Source: Parietichytrium sp. I65-24A (lineage: Eukaryota; Sar; Bigyra; Thraustochytrida; Thraustochytriidae). Taken from it: a stretch of DNA of 64,000 nt. The notes under the pieces are model-generated. The model saw only the letters and a list, made by a program, of their open reading frames with translations, was not told the origin of the DNA and searched no databases. Made by a program: the position numbers and the translations under genes. Where the stretch lies: NCBI GenBank assembly GCA_012862575.1, contig BLSF01000047.1:125853-189852 (forward strand), in the 5' to 3' direction. Positions 20,881 through 30,375 of the stretch are shown here, piece by piece (position 1 is the first letter of the stretch; each line of letters starts with the position of its first letter).

Positions 20881-21436
20881 ATGGTGATCTCGACAGCCAA
20901 GGTGGCGACAGGTACGTTGGTGCTCGATTGAAGGCAGTCCCCAAAACTGAGCGCGGATTTTGGGAACAGGTGAAGTTTGTTTTGAGTTGGTTTGCTGACA
21001 AATGCTCGTGCTGGAACGCCACTTTGAACGTGTGCTGCAGTGCACCTGGGGAAGGTGATCCGCATGTCAGAGCGCATCGTCAAGCCCATGCAGCAAGCGT
21101 TGGTGAAAGATATCCTTCAACACGTGGAGCAAGATGTTCGAGGGTGGCCCGGACTTATGAGCATGGAGACGCTGGTGGATACGTCGGAGCCAAACCGCTT
21201 TGTGGTTGTCACCGAGGTGGGTTAAACTGAATTTGACGCTTCTCTTGAAGTCTACTTTCTGCACTAACGTGATTCTCTGTTTTGGAATGCTGCAGTGGGA
21301 GTCGCGGAATCATCTTCGCCATTGGCTTCGGAGCGACCTTCACAAGCAAGTCGTTGAGGACCTAGAGAAAGTCCTGGACAAGCCAGTCGCGTACCGGGAG
21401 CTCATGCATCACGAAGATGATGTATTTTTGTTGTAG
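20881..21436 (+). CDS. Small ABM (dimeric alpha/beta-barrel) domain protein, 3 exons
   Basis: Reconstructed across two introns: exons 20881-20911 (31 nt), 21041-21216 and 21296-21436; introns are 129 and 79 nt with GTACGT/GTGGGT donors and CTGCAG acceptors. The product is 115 aa. After a short N-terminus it reads VIRMSERIVKPMQQALVKDI, then PGLMSMETLVDTSE and RFVVVTEWESRNHLRHWL. This is the beta-alpha-beta pattern of antibiotic-biosynthesis-monooxygenase-type ferredoxin-like barrels, in which EWxS and an H/W helix are typical. Such proteins are small stress-related or cofactor-independent oxygenases, often of unknown substrate. Three exons joining in frame through to a stop support a real gene. 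It converges on GatB with 274 bp between stops. The first exon is the weakest part of the model. Confidence 0.68.
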
Positions 21437-21710
21437 ATGGAAAAATGATGCAATTGTGTCCTTAACGGAAACATTTCGGTCGGAGGAGCAGCAATCTACT
21501 GGCTAGACTTCAAGAGTAATTATTTTTATTTCACTGTTTCACACCACAAAGGAGGAGTAGATGCCAGTCCGAAACGGCGCCATAGCTCATGATGAGTGAC
21601 ATGAAAGCGCTACAAACCACGGCGCGAGTTCATCCTAGAGGAGACAATAGAGCAGCTAATTCCTCACTACCAAAAGTTGGACCATACATGATTTGGTTTG
21701 CCCCTCCCAC

Positions 21711-23267
21711 CTACGATGCCTCTCGGCGGGCATCGAGAGCAGCTTGTAGCTCCTCGCGAAGACGAACGGGATGACCGCGGCCATTCGTTTTTCTCATTGC
21801 ATGACCAAAGAAAAAATCAAACAGCTTGTTTTTACCCGCAAAGTATGCCGCCAAGTTTTTCTTTCCTTTGCTATTCTTCTCCAGCTCGCTGATGGCATCG
21901 AAGCAAATCTTGGCCAGTTCAGCACGGCTGGTAATCTGGCCCCAGTCCCGCTCTGTAACTATATCTTGCACAGTAGAGACCTCCTTGGCGCCTGCACTCA
22001 GCTGGCCCAACGCAACCTCGAGCACCATTTTACCCGTCCGAGTCGAAATTTCGCCGTCTTGTTCAAGTTTTGCAATTGCCGCGATAAAGCTCGGTGGCAC
22101 GCTCTCCGCGAGGTTTAGGTTTAATGGCCGGAGCATACCTATCAGCACGTTGGTAATCCAGTTCGCGACATGATGCGAAGGAATAGAAGCGTCCAACGCT
22201 TCGAGTTCAGTCGCAGCATGTTTAAAGTACGCAAGACCGCCCTCCTCGCCAAAAAGGACGAGGGCTGCGTCTTCGTTCAGATTATAGGGCGGGAGCATCA
22301 GTTTGCCAAGGACCACATCCGGCAAGTCAGGCAAGGAACTCCTCAGGGCCTCCACCCGCTCTTCCTCAACCACGAGCGGTGGCAGGTCGGGTTCGGGGAA
22401 AAAGCGATAATCTGTGGCGGACTCTTTCTTTCTCATTGGTGAGGTTTCGCCGGTCTGTGCGTCAAATGATCGTGTCTCATGCTGGATAGCTTCTCTAAAG
22501 TTGCCCGAGCCATACAAGGCTTCCAGCCGAGCTTGCTCATGCTCGATAGCTCTTTCGACGTTGCGAATGGAGTTGAGGTTTTTAACCTCAACACGGTGCG
22601 AGTCCACCTGATCGGAGTGGATGGATACATTTACATCGAATCTCAGGGACCCATCTTGCATGTTCCCATCGCAAGTACCAATAGTCTCGAGCAGAGTGCG
22701 AATGGTAGCACAAAATGCTCCTCCTTCTAGTGCGCTTTCAACGTCTGGCTCCGTGACAATCTCCATGAGTCCAGTCCCAGCGCGGTTGAGGTCCACCAGG
22801 TTCTCGTTTGAAGGCCCGCTCAAGCTGCGTCCAGTGTCCTGCTCCAACTGAATGCGTGTAATGCGCACACATTTTTTTGCGGGCTCTCCGCTCTTGTCCA
22901 TTTTCGCTGCTAGCTCCTTCTTCTGCTTGCTGGCGTATCGCACCTCCAGAGAGCCCCCGGTTATGATGGGCCACCTCTGCTGCGTTATCTGAAACCCCAT
23001 GGGCGAATCCCCGTAGAAATAGTGCTTGCGCTCGAAAATCGACGTGCTGTTCACCGCGCCTCCCAGCGCGATACCTGTCCTCACAGCCTGGTCCACGCAT
23101 TCTTCGTTCAGCCGCGGCAGAGTTCCCGGGACACCCGCATCGAACAGGGCCACCTGGCCATTGGCCGCGGACAGAGCGAAGGTGCTGCTGGCTCCGGAGA
23201 ACAGTTTGCTCTTCGCAAGTATTCGCGCGTGAACCTCGAAGCCTACACGCAGTCGCCACGCCGACAT
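21711..23267 (-). CDS. GATB: Aspartyl/glutamyl-tRNA(Asn/Gln) amidotransferase subunit B
   Basis: GatB recognises misacylated Glu-tRNA(Gln) and works with GatA and GatC in organelles to form Gln-tRNA(Gln). The 518-aa frame starts at ATG 23267, immediately before WRLRVGFEVHARI, the canonical GatB start; the open frame extends 11 codons further only to a GTG and is closed by a TGA five codons above it. Visible motifs are KLFSGASSTF, the KHYFYGDSPMGFQITQ block, GQ-type LEQDTGRSL, NLVDLNRAGTGLMEIVTEPD and VEVKNLNSIRNVERAIEHE. The C-terminal YqeY/tail domain (near 380-515) includes TGKMVLEVAL. No N-terminal targeting peptide is visible, although the enzyme is normally mitochondrial. No GatA or GatC lies nearby. 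Confidence 0.95.
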   Translation of the reverse strand: MSAWRLRVGFEVHARILAKSKLFSGASSTFALSAANGQVALFDAGVPGTLPRLNEECVDQAVRTGIALGGAVNSTSIFERKHYFYGDSPMGFQITQQRWPIITGGSLEVRYASKQKKELAAKMDKSGEPAKKCVRITRIQLEQDTGRSLSGPSNENLVDLNRAGTGLMEIVTEPDVESALEGGAFCATIRTLLETIGTCDGNMQDGSLRFDVNVSIHSDQVDSHRVEVKNLNSIRNVERAIEHEQARLEALYGSGNFREAIQHETRSFDAQTGETSPMRKKESATDYRFFPEPDLPPLVVEEERVEALRSSLPDLPDVVLGKLMLPPYNLNEDAALVLFGEEGGLAYFKHAATELEALDASIPSHHVANWITNVLIGMLRPLNLNLAESVPPSFIAAIAKLEQDGEISTRTGKMVLEVALGQLSAGAKEVSTVQDIVTERDWGQITSRAELAKICFDAISELEKNSKGKKNLAAYFAGKNKLFDFFFGHAMRKTNGRGHPVRLREELQAALDARREAS

Positions 23268-23313
23268 GTCGCCGTCGTACGCCTCTCTCACCGTGTACAC
23301 GCTTTGTTCTCAC

Positions 23314-23340
23314 ACTCCCCGTACTCCCCGTACTCCCCGC
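23314..23340. repeat. 9-bp tandem repeat (actccccgt) x3
   Basis: Three copies, only 47 bp upstream of the GatB ATG (minus strand), so it probably lies in the 5' leader. Confidence 0.85.
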
Positions 23341-23364
23341 ACTTGCCTACTGGAAGGACCCTCC

Positions 23365-23397
23365 CCACAGTAGCTCCACAGTAGCTCCACAGGAGCT
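23365..23397. repeat. 11-bp tandem repeat (ccacagtagct) x3
   Basis: Two exact copies and one single-base variant, about 100 bp upstream of the GatB ATG. Confidence 0.8.
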
Positions 23398-24343
23398 GAA
23401 GTTTGCCACTGCGAGTACATGTACGTGCACTCTAGCTACTAGAGCCAGCTGCTGCCACAAGGCCTACCAACAAGTTTGCGGTACTCTTCTGATCTGCATT
23501 TGCCACAACACTTGGTGTCAATGTAGTCAATGTGGTCAATGTGTTGTCAATGTAAATGTGCACATTCACAGTATTCAAAATGCATGTGTTCATGAATGCA
23601 ACTCATTGAACAAAGCATGTCGATGGAAATCAATGCAAACGAAATGAAGAGAAGCAGCGTTGGACCCAGCAAAGAGAAGGTTTGCGGCGTCAAGTCAATA
23701 TTTTGGTCCGCCGCGATCTCTGGCCGGTTGAGTAAGACGGTATATCCTCAAGATCGGGTATCGGGATTCGATTGACAGTGAATTAATTATTGAACTTGTC
23801 TGCCGCCTACCCTTGCAACACCTTTGCACGAAACAAAGCAACAAGCAAACAAAAAATCGAAACTCTTATCGCGACGACGCTTGCCTTCGCCAAGTGGAAT
23901 GCTTGCAAGTTCCCGATATCCTTCGCTTCGCTATCTTCGCTACGATGGACACTTCCCTCTCCGGCCCAATCGAGGGCACGCTCACCTAATCAATCAAGTT
24001 CAAGCCTCAGAGGCTCGTTCGACTCGTTCGCTTGGCAACAGGTACAGAAGAATAGGTTACCGGTAATTACTTCGTGGTCACGGTCGTGGTCATGCTCATG
24101 ATTGTCATGATGATGCTAAACCAGTATCTTGGAAATCTTGGATCCGAAAAACGCAAGCAAAGCCTTTGTGAACTTCCACGCATACTTATCATACTTGACC
24201 CAGAGTGAACATGTGTGAGCTGCGAGCAGGCAGCGCAGTAGTTTCGCAGAGCCAGCGTCGAAAGAGGAACCTCGAAAGCCTTGGAGCGTCCGCGCAGCGA
24301 GCCGAGAAAGCACGGTGAGCGGAGCGCGTCGAGGAGAGAGAAA

Positions 24344-26263
24344 ATGTTCTTGCGCACACTTGCACAGAGGAGGCTGGCCGGCGCGGCTGCGCTGGGGTGC
24401 GTAACGGCAACGGTCGCTGCTGCTGCGAGCTCTCTCCCAAGTTCAAGCTCGTCTCAGGCACAAAGTCAGGAGGTGAAGCAAATCGTGAGCCCGAGTAAGA
24501 GTGCGAATGCGGGTGCGGATGATGGGAAGGACTGGGACGCCAAAGTGGACTTCCTCGTGGTTGGCGCGGGGTCCTCGGGCTGCGTAGTGGCTTCGCGACT
24601 GGCCAGGTCGTTCCCGGCGAGCAGGACCCTTCTCGTTGAGGCCGGTGATACGGATAACCTGGAGGAGATTCAGAATGCCGTGGACTACTTTGGAAAGTCC
24701 GAAAAGGTCTTTGGATCTGATAGAGACTGGTCATATTACGCGGAAGGACAGGCCGAGCTAAATGGCCGCGCCATCTACTGGCCGAGGGGCAAAGTAGTCG
24801 GCGGCTGCAGCTCGTTCAACACCATGGTGTTCTTGCGCGGAGACTCTAAAGACTTTGACCGTTGGGCTGAGATCTCTGGTTTTCCCGAGTGGGGGTACAG
24901 TGGCATGCTGCCTTTCTTCAAACGGGTCGAAACGCACCCCGGAGCAAAGTCTGTCCACGGGAAAGATGGCCCAGTCACTGTGGCGCCGCTCTCTGACAAT
25001 TCTCACGTCCCAGGTGGTGCACAGCACTTGGTCACGACCAAATTCATTCAAGCAGCTGAAGACCTCGGCGAGGCGCGTAACGATGACTTTGCTGCTGGCG
25101 GCAATATTGGCGTCGGCGTCAATGACGTGAACGCCAAAGCCGGCCGCCGATGCAACGCTGCATCCTACCTTAAGATGGTTGGCGCTTATCCAACCGACGT
25201 TTCGGCGGTGTCCACGAATCCGCCTGACGCGTTGCACGTTTGGCTCTGCTCGCGAATAACCAGGTTGATATTTGACGAGAGCAAGCGCGTGATTGGGGTT
25301 GAGCTCAAGCTAGACCCTCGGGCCGATGATCTGAGCAAGCCGGAGAGCCCGGAGTCTACGTCTCGCCGATTCCTTGGGGCGGAAATTCAGGCTCCTCCGG
25401 GAAGAGACACCATTCGAGTTCGTGTGGAAAAGGAGGTCGTGCTCTCATGCGGGGCGGTGGATACGCCGAGGCTCATGATGCTCTCCGGGATCGGTCCGGC
25501 TGACCACCTTCGGTCTGTGAATGTCCCGGTGATCGCGGACTTGCCTGGCGTGGGATCTAATTTGAAAGACCACATGCACGTCCCAATCTGCTTTCGAGTG
25601 CCTGGGGGCGTCAAGCCGCACAGCCACTCGAACATTTGCGAGGGGACCCTCTTCACTTTCCTCGATGAGATCCCCAACGAGGATCCATGGTACCGGTCAA
25701 ACTTGCAAGTCCACTGTGGGACGCTTTTCTTTGAGCCTGATGGTTTCAGCCCGCTCGGGGAAGGTTTTACCCTCACTCCTTCATTGATCCACCCAAGGTC
25801 TATCGGTTCCTTGAGGCTCGTCTCGCCAGATCCAGAAGACCGGCCAGTGATTAAGGCAAATTACTTGACCGACCCCTACGACATTAGTGTTCTCGTGCGA
25901 GGTGTGGAGTTTACTCGAAAGCTTGGAAAGCGCATGCTTGAGCGCCTTGGAGGCGGAGAAGAGCACTTTCCTGGCCCGAAAGTGTCCAGCGAATCTCAGA
26001 TTGAAGATTATGTTCGGAATTTTGTGGGATCCATGTACCATCCAGCGTGTTCGGCTCGATTTGGCGCAGATGACGACCCGACGGCGGTCCTCGACCGCAA
26101 GCTCAGAGTGCGAGGAGGTGTGGAAGGACTACGGGTGGTCGATGCCTCCGTCATGCCAGAAATTATCGGCGCGAATACAAATGCGACTTGCCTGGCTCTT
26201 GGCGAAAAGGGTGCACAGCTAATCATCGATGACTATATCATGCAGAGCGTTTTGGCCCGCTGA
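24344..26263 (+). CDS. GMC-family FAD oxidoreductase (choline/alcohol dehydrogenase type)
   Basis: 639 aa from ATG 24344 (the open frame reaches upstream only to a TTG). The FAD-binding motif VVGAGSSGCVVASRLA lies near residue 72, the first GMC signature PRGKVVGGCSSFNTMVFLRG near 146, and the second GMC signature GAVDTPRLMMLSGIGP in the middle. The catalytic pair is present: His in SMYHPACSARFG (about 565) and Asn in GANTNATC (about 610). The first about 60 residues are Arg/Ala/Ser-rich with an Ala-rich hydrophobic patch, like an organelle-targeting or signal-anchor sequence. The family oxidises alcohols or choline with FAD; the substrate cannot be read from sequence. The fatty-acid photodecarboxylase branch of the same fold was considered but could not be tested by eye. 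Converges on SDHAF2. Confidence 0.9.
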   Translation: MFLRTLAQRRLAGAAALGCVTATVAAAASSLPSSSSSQAQSQEVKQIVSPSKSANAGADDGKDWDAKVDFLVVGAGSSGCVVASRLARSFPASRTLLVEAGDTDNLEEIQNAVDYFGKSEKVFGSDRDWSYYAEGQAELNGRAIYWPRGKVVGGCSSFNTMVFLRGDSKDFDRWAEISGFPEWGYSGMLPFFKRVETHPGAKSVHGKDGPVTVAPLSDNSHVPGGAQHLVTTKFIQAAEDLGEARNDDFAAGGNIGVGVNDVNAKAGRRCNAASYLKMVGAYPTDVSAVSTNPPDALHVWLCSRITRLIFDESKRVIGVELKLDPRADDLSKPESPESTSRRFLGAEIQAPPGRDTIRVRVEKEVVLSCGAVDTPRLMMLSGIGPADHLRSVNVPVIADLPGVGSNLKDHMHVPICFRVPGGVKPHSHSNICEGTLFTFLDEIPNEDPWYRSNLQVHCGTLFFEPDGFSPLGEGFTLTPSLIHPRSIGSLRLVSPDPEDRPVIKANYLTDPYDISVLVRGVEFTRKLGKRMLERLGGGEEHFPGPKVSSESQIEDYVRNFVGSMYHPACSARFGADDDPTAVLDRKLRVRGGVEGLRVVDASVMPEIIGANTNATCLALGEKGAQLIIDDYIMQSVLAR

Positions 26264-26485
26264 ATCGCTGAGTCGATTTGTCCCGATGAAAATGAAAATA
26301 CAATTTAAAACAACGATACACCTCACTCGTAGCTTTTCAAGATTATAAGAAGGAAATCGAAAAATAAAGTTCCTATTTCACTGTCAATTCTAATCGTGTG
26401 AGTTGAAAAGCTTGTTTGGCTGTGGATACGACAGTATATTGACTTGCGAGTTGTTTCACAAAGATATGTGGTGGCACAGACAGCC

Positions 26486-27037
26486 TTAGTTGCTCATCTT
26501 TGCTTTGATTTTTTTGTACATAGTAGGGTCGGCAGCTCCAACAGGGCTGGTTGCAGCATACGCTTGGAGCTTCTCCATGACCGGATTCTGAAGAACGGAG
26601 GGGATCTCCATTTGCTTTGTGATCATGTTATAGATGTCGACGGTCTCGCAGTTCAGAATGGCTTCATACTGAAGCGCCTCTTCGTCTGAGAGATTCATCA
26701 CGTTATCCGTCGCCCACGATCCCAGGAGAAAGTCAACCTCGAGCCAGCCTCTCTGCTTGCTCCGGTAGATGAGCCTCTTGCGGTGACCAAGCCAGGCGTC
26801 GATCTTGGCTCCTTCGGTCGGCTGAGCAGAGTCAGGGTACTCTTTGCGGATCGCAAAGTGCTGTCGCCTCAGCTCCACGTCCCTGTCCAGAGCTTCCTTC
26901 GGCAGCCTCTTGCCCATCTCCTCGGGCGTCGAAAACTTGCTCAGGTCGAGCATCTTTGGCCCTTTCATCGTGCTGCCCGAGAGCGCCCTGGCCGTGGCCA
27001 TGCGCCACGCAGGTGTCCGCGCAAACTTGGCCAGCAT
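26486..27037 (-). CDS. SDHAF2: Succinate dehydrogenase assembly factor 2 (FAD-insertion factor)
   Basis: 183 aa from ATG 27037 (the open frame extends eight codons to a GTG). SDHAF2/Sdh5/SdhE promotes covalent flavinylation of the succinate dehydrogenase flavoprotein in the mitochondrial matrix. The diagnostic block LGHRKRLIYRSKQRGWLEVD includes the RGxxE motif (RGWLE), followed by FLLGSWATDNVMNLSDEEAL and a YEAIL-NCETVDIYNMIT helix, as in the family. The N-terminus MLAKFARTPAWRMATARALSG is basic and lacks acids, consistent with a mitochondrial presequence. There is a 40-50 residue linker before the domain, somewhat longer than usual. Stops of this gene and the GMC oxidoreductase are 222 bp apart, the tightest convergent pair here. 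Confidence 0.9.
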   Translation of the reverse strand: MLAKFARTPAWRMATARALSGSTMKGPKMLDLSKFSTPEEMGKRLPKEALDRDVELRRQHFAIRKEYPDSAQPTEGAKIDAWLGHRKRLIYRSKQRGWLEVDFLLGSWATDNVMNLSDEEALQYEAILNCETVDIYNMITKQMEIPSVLQNPVMEKLQAYAATSPVGAADPTMYKKIKAKMSN

Positions 27038-27065
27038 CTCTCCCAGACACACGAACGCCACCTAG

Positions 27066-27110
27066 CCAACCTAACCAACCCAACCAACCTAACCAACCTA
27101 ACCAACCAAC
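27066..27110. repeat. 9-bp tandem repeat (ccaacctaa) x5
   Basis: Five copies with single-base variants, 29 bp upstream of the SDHAF2 ATG (minus strand), so likely inside its 5' leader. Confidence 0.9.
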
Positions 27111-27180
27111 GAGCCTCAAATCTTTCGCAGCGCTTGGATCGCGTCCGCTTTGCGTCTATTCCTTCAAGGCCCGGCGCTCT

Positions 27181-27214
27181 TGTCCACAATGTCCACAATG
27201 TCCACAATGTCCAC
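27181..27214. repeat. 9-bp tandem repeat (tgtccacaa) x3.8
   Basis: Three exact units and a partial fourth, 144 bp upstream of the SDHAF2 ATG. Confidence 0.88.
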
Positions 27215-28670
27215 TCTCCCAAACATTCCCAAACTCTCCAAGTGTCAGTAATCCCAGTCTCTTGAATTGATTGATTGGCAAGAGGTACTCTAGCTAAGTA
27301 TTCATGGTATCTCGATGTACTCAGTACAAGAGGACCCTTACTGCATGGTGCAGGCAAGCGCAGGTAAGCGTAGGCCGTGGCGACGGCTCCATAGACTAGA
27401 GTAGAGCTTGCTCTACTAGTGGCTCGACAAACATGGCACTACGACGATATGGATGAGACTATACCATTCGTTAGCTATGGTTGAGACCTTGCTACGACTG
27501 CTATGCTTTCGTAGACGAACGTAGCGAATAGGTAGTGAGGGAGCGAGGTAGATAGATGGTAGGTAGTAGGAGGAGGTTAAAAATGTGGCGGAATGACTAT
27601 GCTCGTTGTTCTTTGGAGGCAATTATTTCCACTGCTCTCTTTGGGTTCCGTGTGGCAATGTTAATTTTTCAGTTGATCTTGATCAAAACTTCAATTTCAA
27701 AAGTATTTATTTAGTCTCTGTTCAGTAAAGTCAGACGACCGGCCAGTCTCTATCTCCTTCGTGCTCCGTCTCGATGAACCCTCGCGGTTGCATCTCGTTC
27801 TCGAAGCGCCTTCTTACACGTCACACTTTCATCGTTGAAAAATTGGAAGAAGAAAGTACTATCCGCCAGTCTCCAACTTGGACCTTTTGATTGAAGCGTT
27901 GAACCTCCTGCAAGCAACGCTTCAACGCGCTGCAACGGTCTTTTGCGTCTTGTGCTCAGAAGCACGAGCAGAGGTCAACGTGCCGGGACCGAACGCGACG
28001 GCCAAAGCGGTCCGGTAGAGAGAGAACTCATCTTGGAGATTTCGAGACCTCCCGCATCGCAGTGGCGTGAATGAAAAGAGAATCAACTTGGACCCCAGCT
28101 TTCCCGAGTCGAAGTCCGGGACGCCTGCGGATCAGCCTCCATGTTGGAACAGTCTCAGAAGTCTCAGAAGTGAGTGTCGACTAACAAGTCAGGGAGGGAG
28201 GGTTGTGTACCAGTTGCTTAGATGCGGCCGCAGTTCACGGCCTTTGTGCTTTCACTTGTCAACGTTCTTGACCCCGGACGCCGACGATTCTTTCGATTGC
28301 TGGAACCGCGATTGGAACCTTGAAAAATCGCAGCGTGGGAACGCATTCTGCCTCTCGACGCTGCCCCTCCTATACACCTGTGTAATCTTTTCTCATCTTT
28401 TGCCATGACTTTTGCAGAACCCATCTGCTTCAAGTGTGAAAGCCTGTAAGGCGGGATAAGGCGGGGTAGAAGAGTCCCCTAGCATCCTCTAGCTAGCTTT
28501 GGTGAAGGTTACAACTTCCACAAAGATGGATTCAAAAAGGAAGGAAACTAGTTGAACTAGTTCTACCACGTTTGGCAGTGTCAGTTTTCGACGTTGGTTT
28601 CAAGTTTGACTTGGCGCTTGTGAAAGGTCCCAATCACATCCCATTGGCACTGAGACTCCCGACGCGCGCG

Positions 28671-28730
28671 CACAGACACAGACACAGACACACGCACAGA
28701 CGCACAGACACACAGACACAGACACACACA
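28671..28730. repeat. CA-rich (cagaca)n microsatellite
   Basis: Interrupted run of cacaga/cagaca units ending about 203 bp before the coiled-coil gene ATG. Confidence 0.85.
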
Positions 28731-28932
28731 GTGCTCTGAACCCTTCTTGTTGATCAAAGTGCCACATCTCCAAGGTGCCACAGAGGTCTCTGTGTCGTCG
28801 TTGTAGTCGCCGTCGGCCAGGGGACATAGCGCTGCGTGTTTGTCGCGGAAACTGCGGTTGGCTGTTGACGCAGGCGACGAAGAGGAAGACGAAAGGTAGT
28901 GCAAGCAGGCGGCGCCGAGGAGTGGTCAAGAA

Positions 28933-30036
28933 ATGGAACGTCTGCAAGGTGCGATTGCTGCGCTGGAAAGCGCCTTGGGCGATGGCGCGGTGCGGGACAC
29001 TCGAGGTCCGGTCGGCTTGTGCAGTCGAGGCGAGCTCACCAAGACTGAGCTCCTGGCATTGCAAGTCGCCTCGGGGGAAGCCTCTCTGCATGCAATGTTC
29101 AAAGACGACGAAACGTTTGTGCGTCAGGTGAAGGAAATGGACTGGGGAAGCAGCGCAAACGAAAGGCACTTGGGCATGGTGAAAGACTTTAACCGCCTTC
29201 GTGCACGCAAAGCAGGGCTGGAGATGAAGCTCAAAAAGGATGGCATGCTCCCAACCGACGCAAACGAGGTCGACGCAGCTGGTGAGATGAGCGACGAAAC
29301 CAAGTGCTTGAGCAATGACGAGCGAGCAGAGTTAAAGCTCAAAGAAGCAAGCGCGAGGTCTGCACTGGAGGAGAGGGATCGAGAAGCTCAGCAGCTGAGG
29401 CAAAGACTCGCTCAGAAGACAAGGCAGTTAGGCGCTATGAAGGAGCACTTGCAAGACCTCCATGCAACGTTCTTGAAAGACAGTGAAAGCGCAACAGAGG
29501 AGCAAGCGTGCGAAAGCTCTCCTGAAAGTGTAAACGAAAAGGTTGACGTTTCGAATGAAGAGGCTGCAGAAGCTCGGTTGAAGGCTGTCAAGGACAAATT
29601 AAAGAAGTTTCAAGAGCAAGTCCGTGAATGGGAGATGAAAAAACAGGAAGCGTGCAGATCAAGCCACGATTTGGCCGAAAAGTCTGTTCATTTAGGGAAG
29701 CTAAAGAGCGAGCTCCACAGCCTGCAAAAAACTGGGCAGGAAAAACGGGATCTGCTGGGGAAGCTAAAACTGCGAGCAAAGTTGCTCTTGGAGCTTGCCC
29801 TGGAGAAAAAGGACAAATGGCCGGAGCAAAACTACGGGTTCTCGGTGTCGCTACTTATTCTTGTAGCAAATGGCGGCGAGATGATGTTGAAAGACTGGAA
29901 GGATTCCATTTCGCAACGCCTTACACAGGGGATGGGCAAGACCACTCAGTATGTCTATGGACTCGTCGCCAATAGCATAGTGAAAATTGATCGGTCCCAG
30001 AGTGAAGCGAGGGCAGTTTCCATGATATGCTTTTGA
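28933..30036 (+). CDS. Coiled-coil protein of unknown function
   Basis: 367 aa, single exon, ATG 28933. Residues about 135-310 are heptad-rich with high Lys/Glu/Gln content (for example SALEERDREAQQLRQRLAQK; KLKKFQEQVREWEMKKQEA), so a long coiled coil is likely. The N-terminal 90 residues contain the possible globular segment MERLQGAIAALESALGDGAV and VRQVKEMDW. The C-terminal about 70 residues after KWPEQNYGFSVSLLILVANG are not coiled and end in a cysteine-phenylalanine. No motor, kinase or membrane domain is seen. I do not recognise the family. Coding potential is supported by length, charge pattern and clear ATG context; function is open. The gene converges on SLU7. Confidence 0.65.
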   Translation: MERLQGAIAALESALGDGAVRDTRGPVGLCSRGELTKTELLALQVASGEASLHAMFKDDETFVRQVKEMDWGSSANERHLGMVKDFNRLRARKAGLEMKLKKDGMLPTDANEVDAAGEMSDETKCLSNDERAELKLKEASARSALEERDREAQQLRQRLAQKTRQLGAMKEHLQDLHATFLKDSESATEEQACESSPESVNEKVDVSNEEAAEARLKAVKDKLKKFQEQVREWEMKKQEACRSSHDLAEKSVHLGKLKSELHSLQKTGQEKRDLLGKLKLRAKLLLELALEKKDKWPEQNYGFSVSLLILVANGGEMMLKDWKDSISQRLTQGMGKTTQYVYGLVANSIVKIDRSQSEARAVSMICF

Positions 30037-30375
30037 AATGGGAAGTTTCGTTTATTTGAAAAAAAGGTCAGAACTTTGGGATTACATTTACATTGCGTCG
30101 CGAGGTCAAAGCAAAGCAAACGGAGACTCTTGATGCAAACGAGAGGTGCAGTGCGTTTTGGTTGGGAACAAGCTTCTTTAACACAGTGTATTTTTCTAAG
30201 CCTCTTGCGAACAGTTCACCTGAGCGGAACGGAGAAGATGCACATATAATTGTAGCATACACGGGTCGTGTAGCAGGCTCCATAATTCAGCAATCTGCTA
30301 ATCGAAACCATTTGTCTGACATCTTCTGTGTTTCGTTTTCCTCTGATTTCGTTGTGGGCGGGAGTGGCAGAGAAG
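30037..30375. other. Tail-to-tail spacer, coiled-coil gene / SLU7
   Basis: 3' regions of convergent genes; nothing else is seen. Confidence 0.5.

Larger units (their letters stand above)
23268..24343. other. Head-to-head spacer, GatB / GMC oxidoreductase
   Basis: No gene is supported. It contains tandem repeats at 23314-23340 and 23365-23397, a ctagctactagag palindrome near 23434, short tgtcaatgtagtcaatgtgg repeats (23516-23560), and an imperfect gtggtcatgctcatgattg run at 24075-24117 upstream of the GMC start. Confidence 0.5.
27038..28932. other. Head-to-head spacer, SDHAF2 / coiled-coil gene
   Basis: 1.9 kb, no supported gene. It contains repeats at 27066-27110, 27181-27214 and 28671-28730, and GTAC/CTAG words near 27285-27330 and 28490. 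The 113-codon frame at 28067-28408 resembles no family. Confidence 0.5.

Noticed and set aside
28067-28408. 113-codon plus-strand frame
   Set aside because: No similarity to any family; an intron-like tract near its end is not followed by a coding exon in phase.
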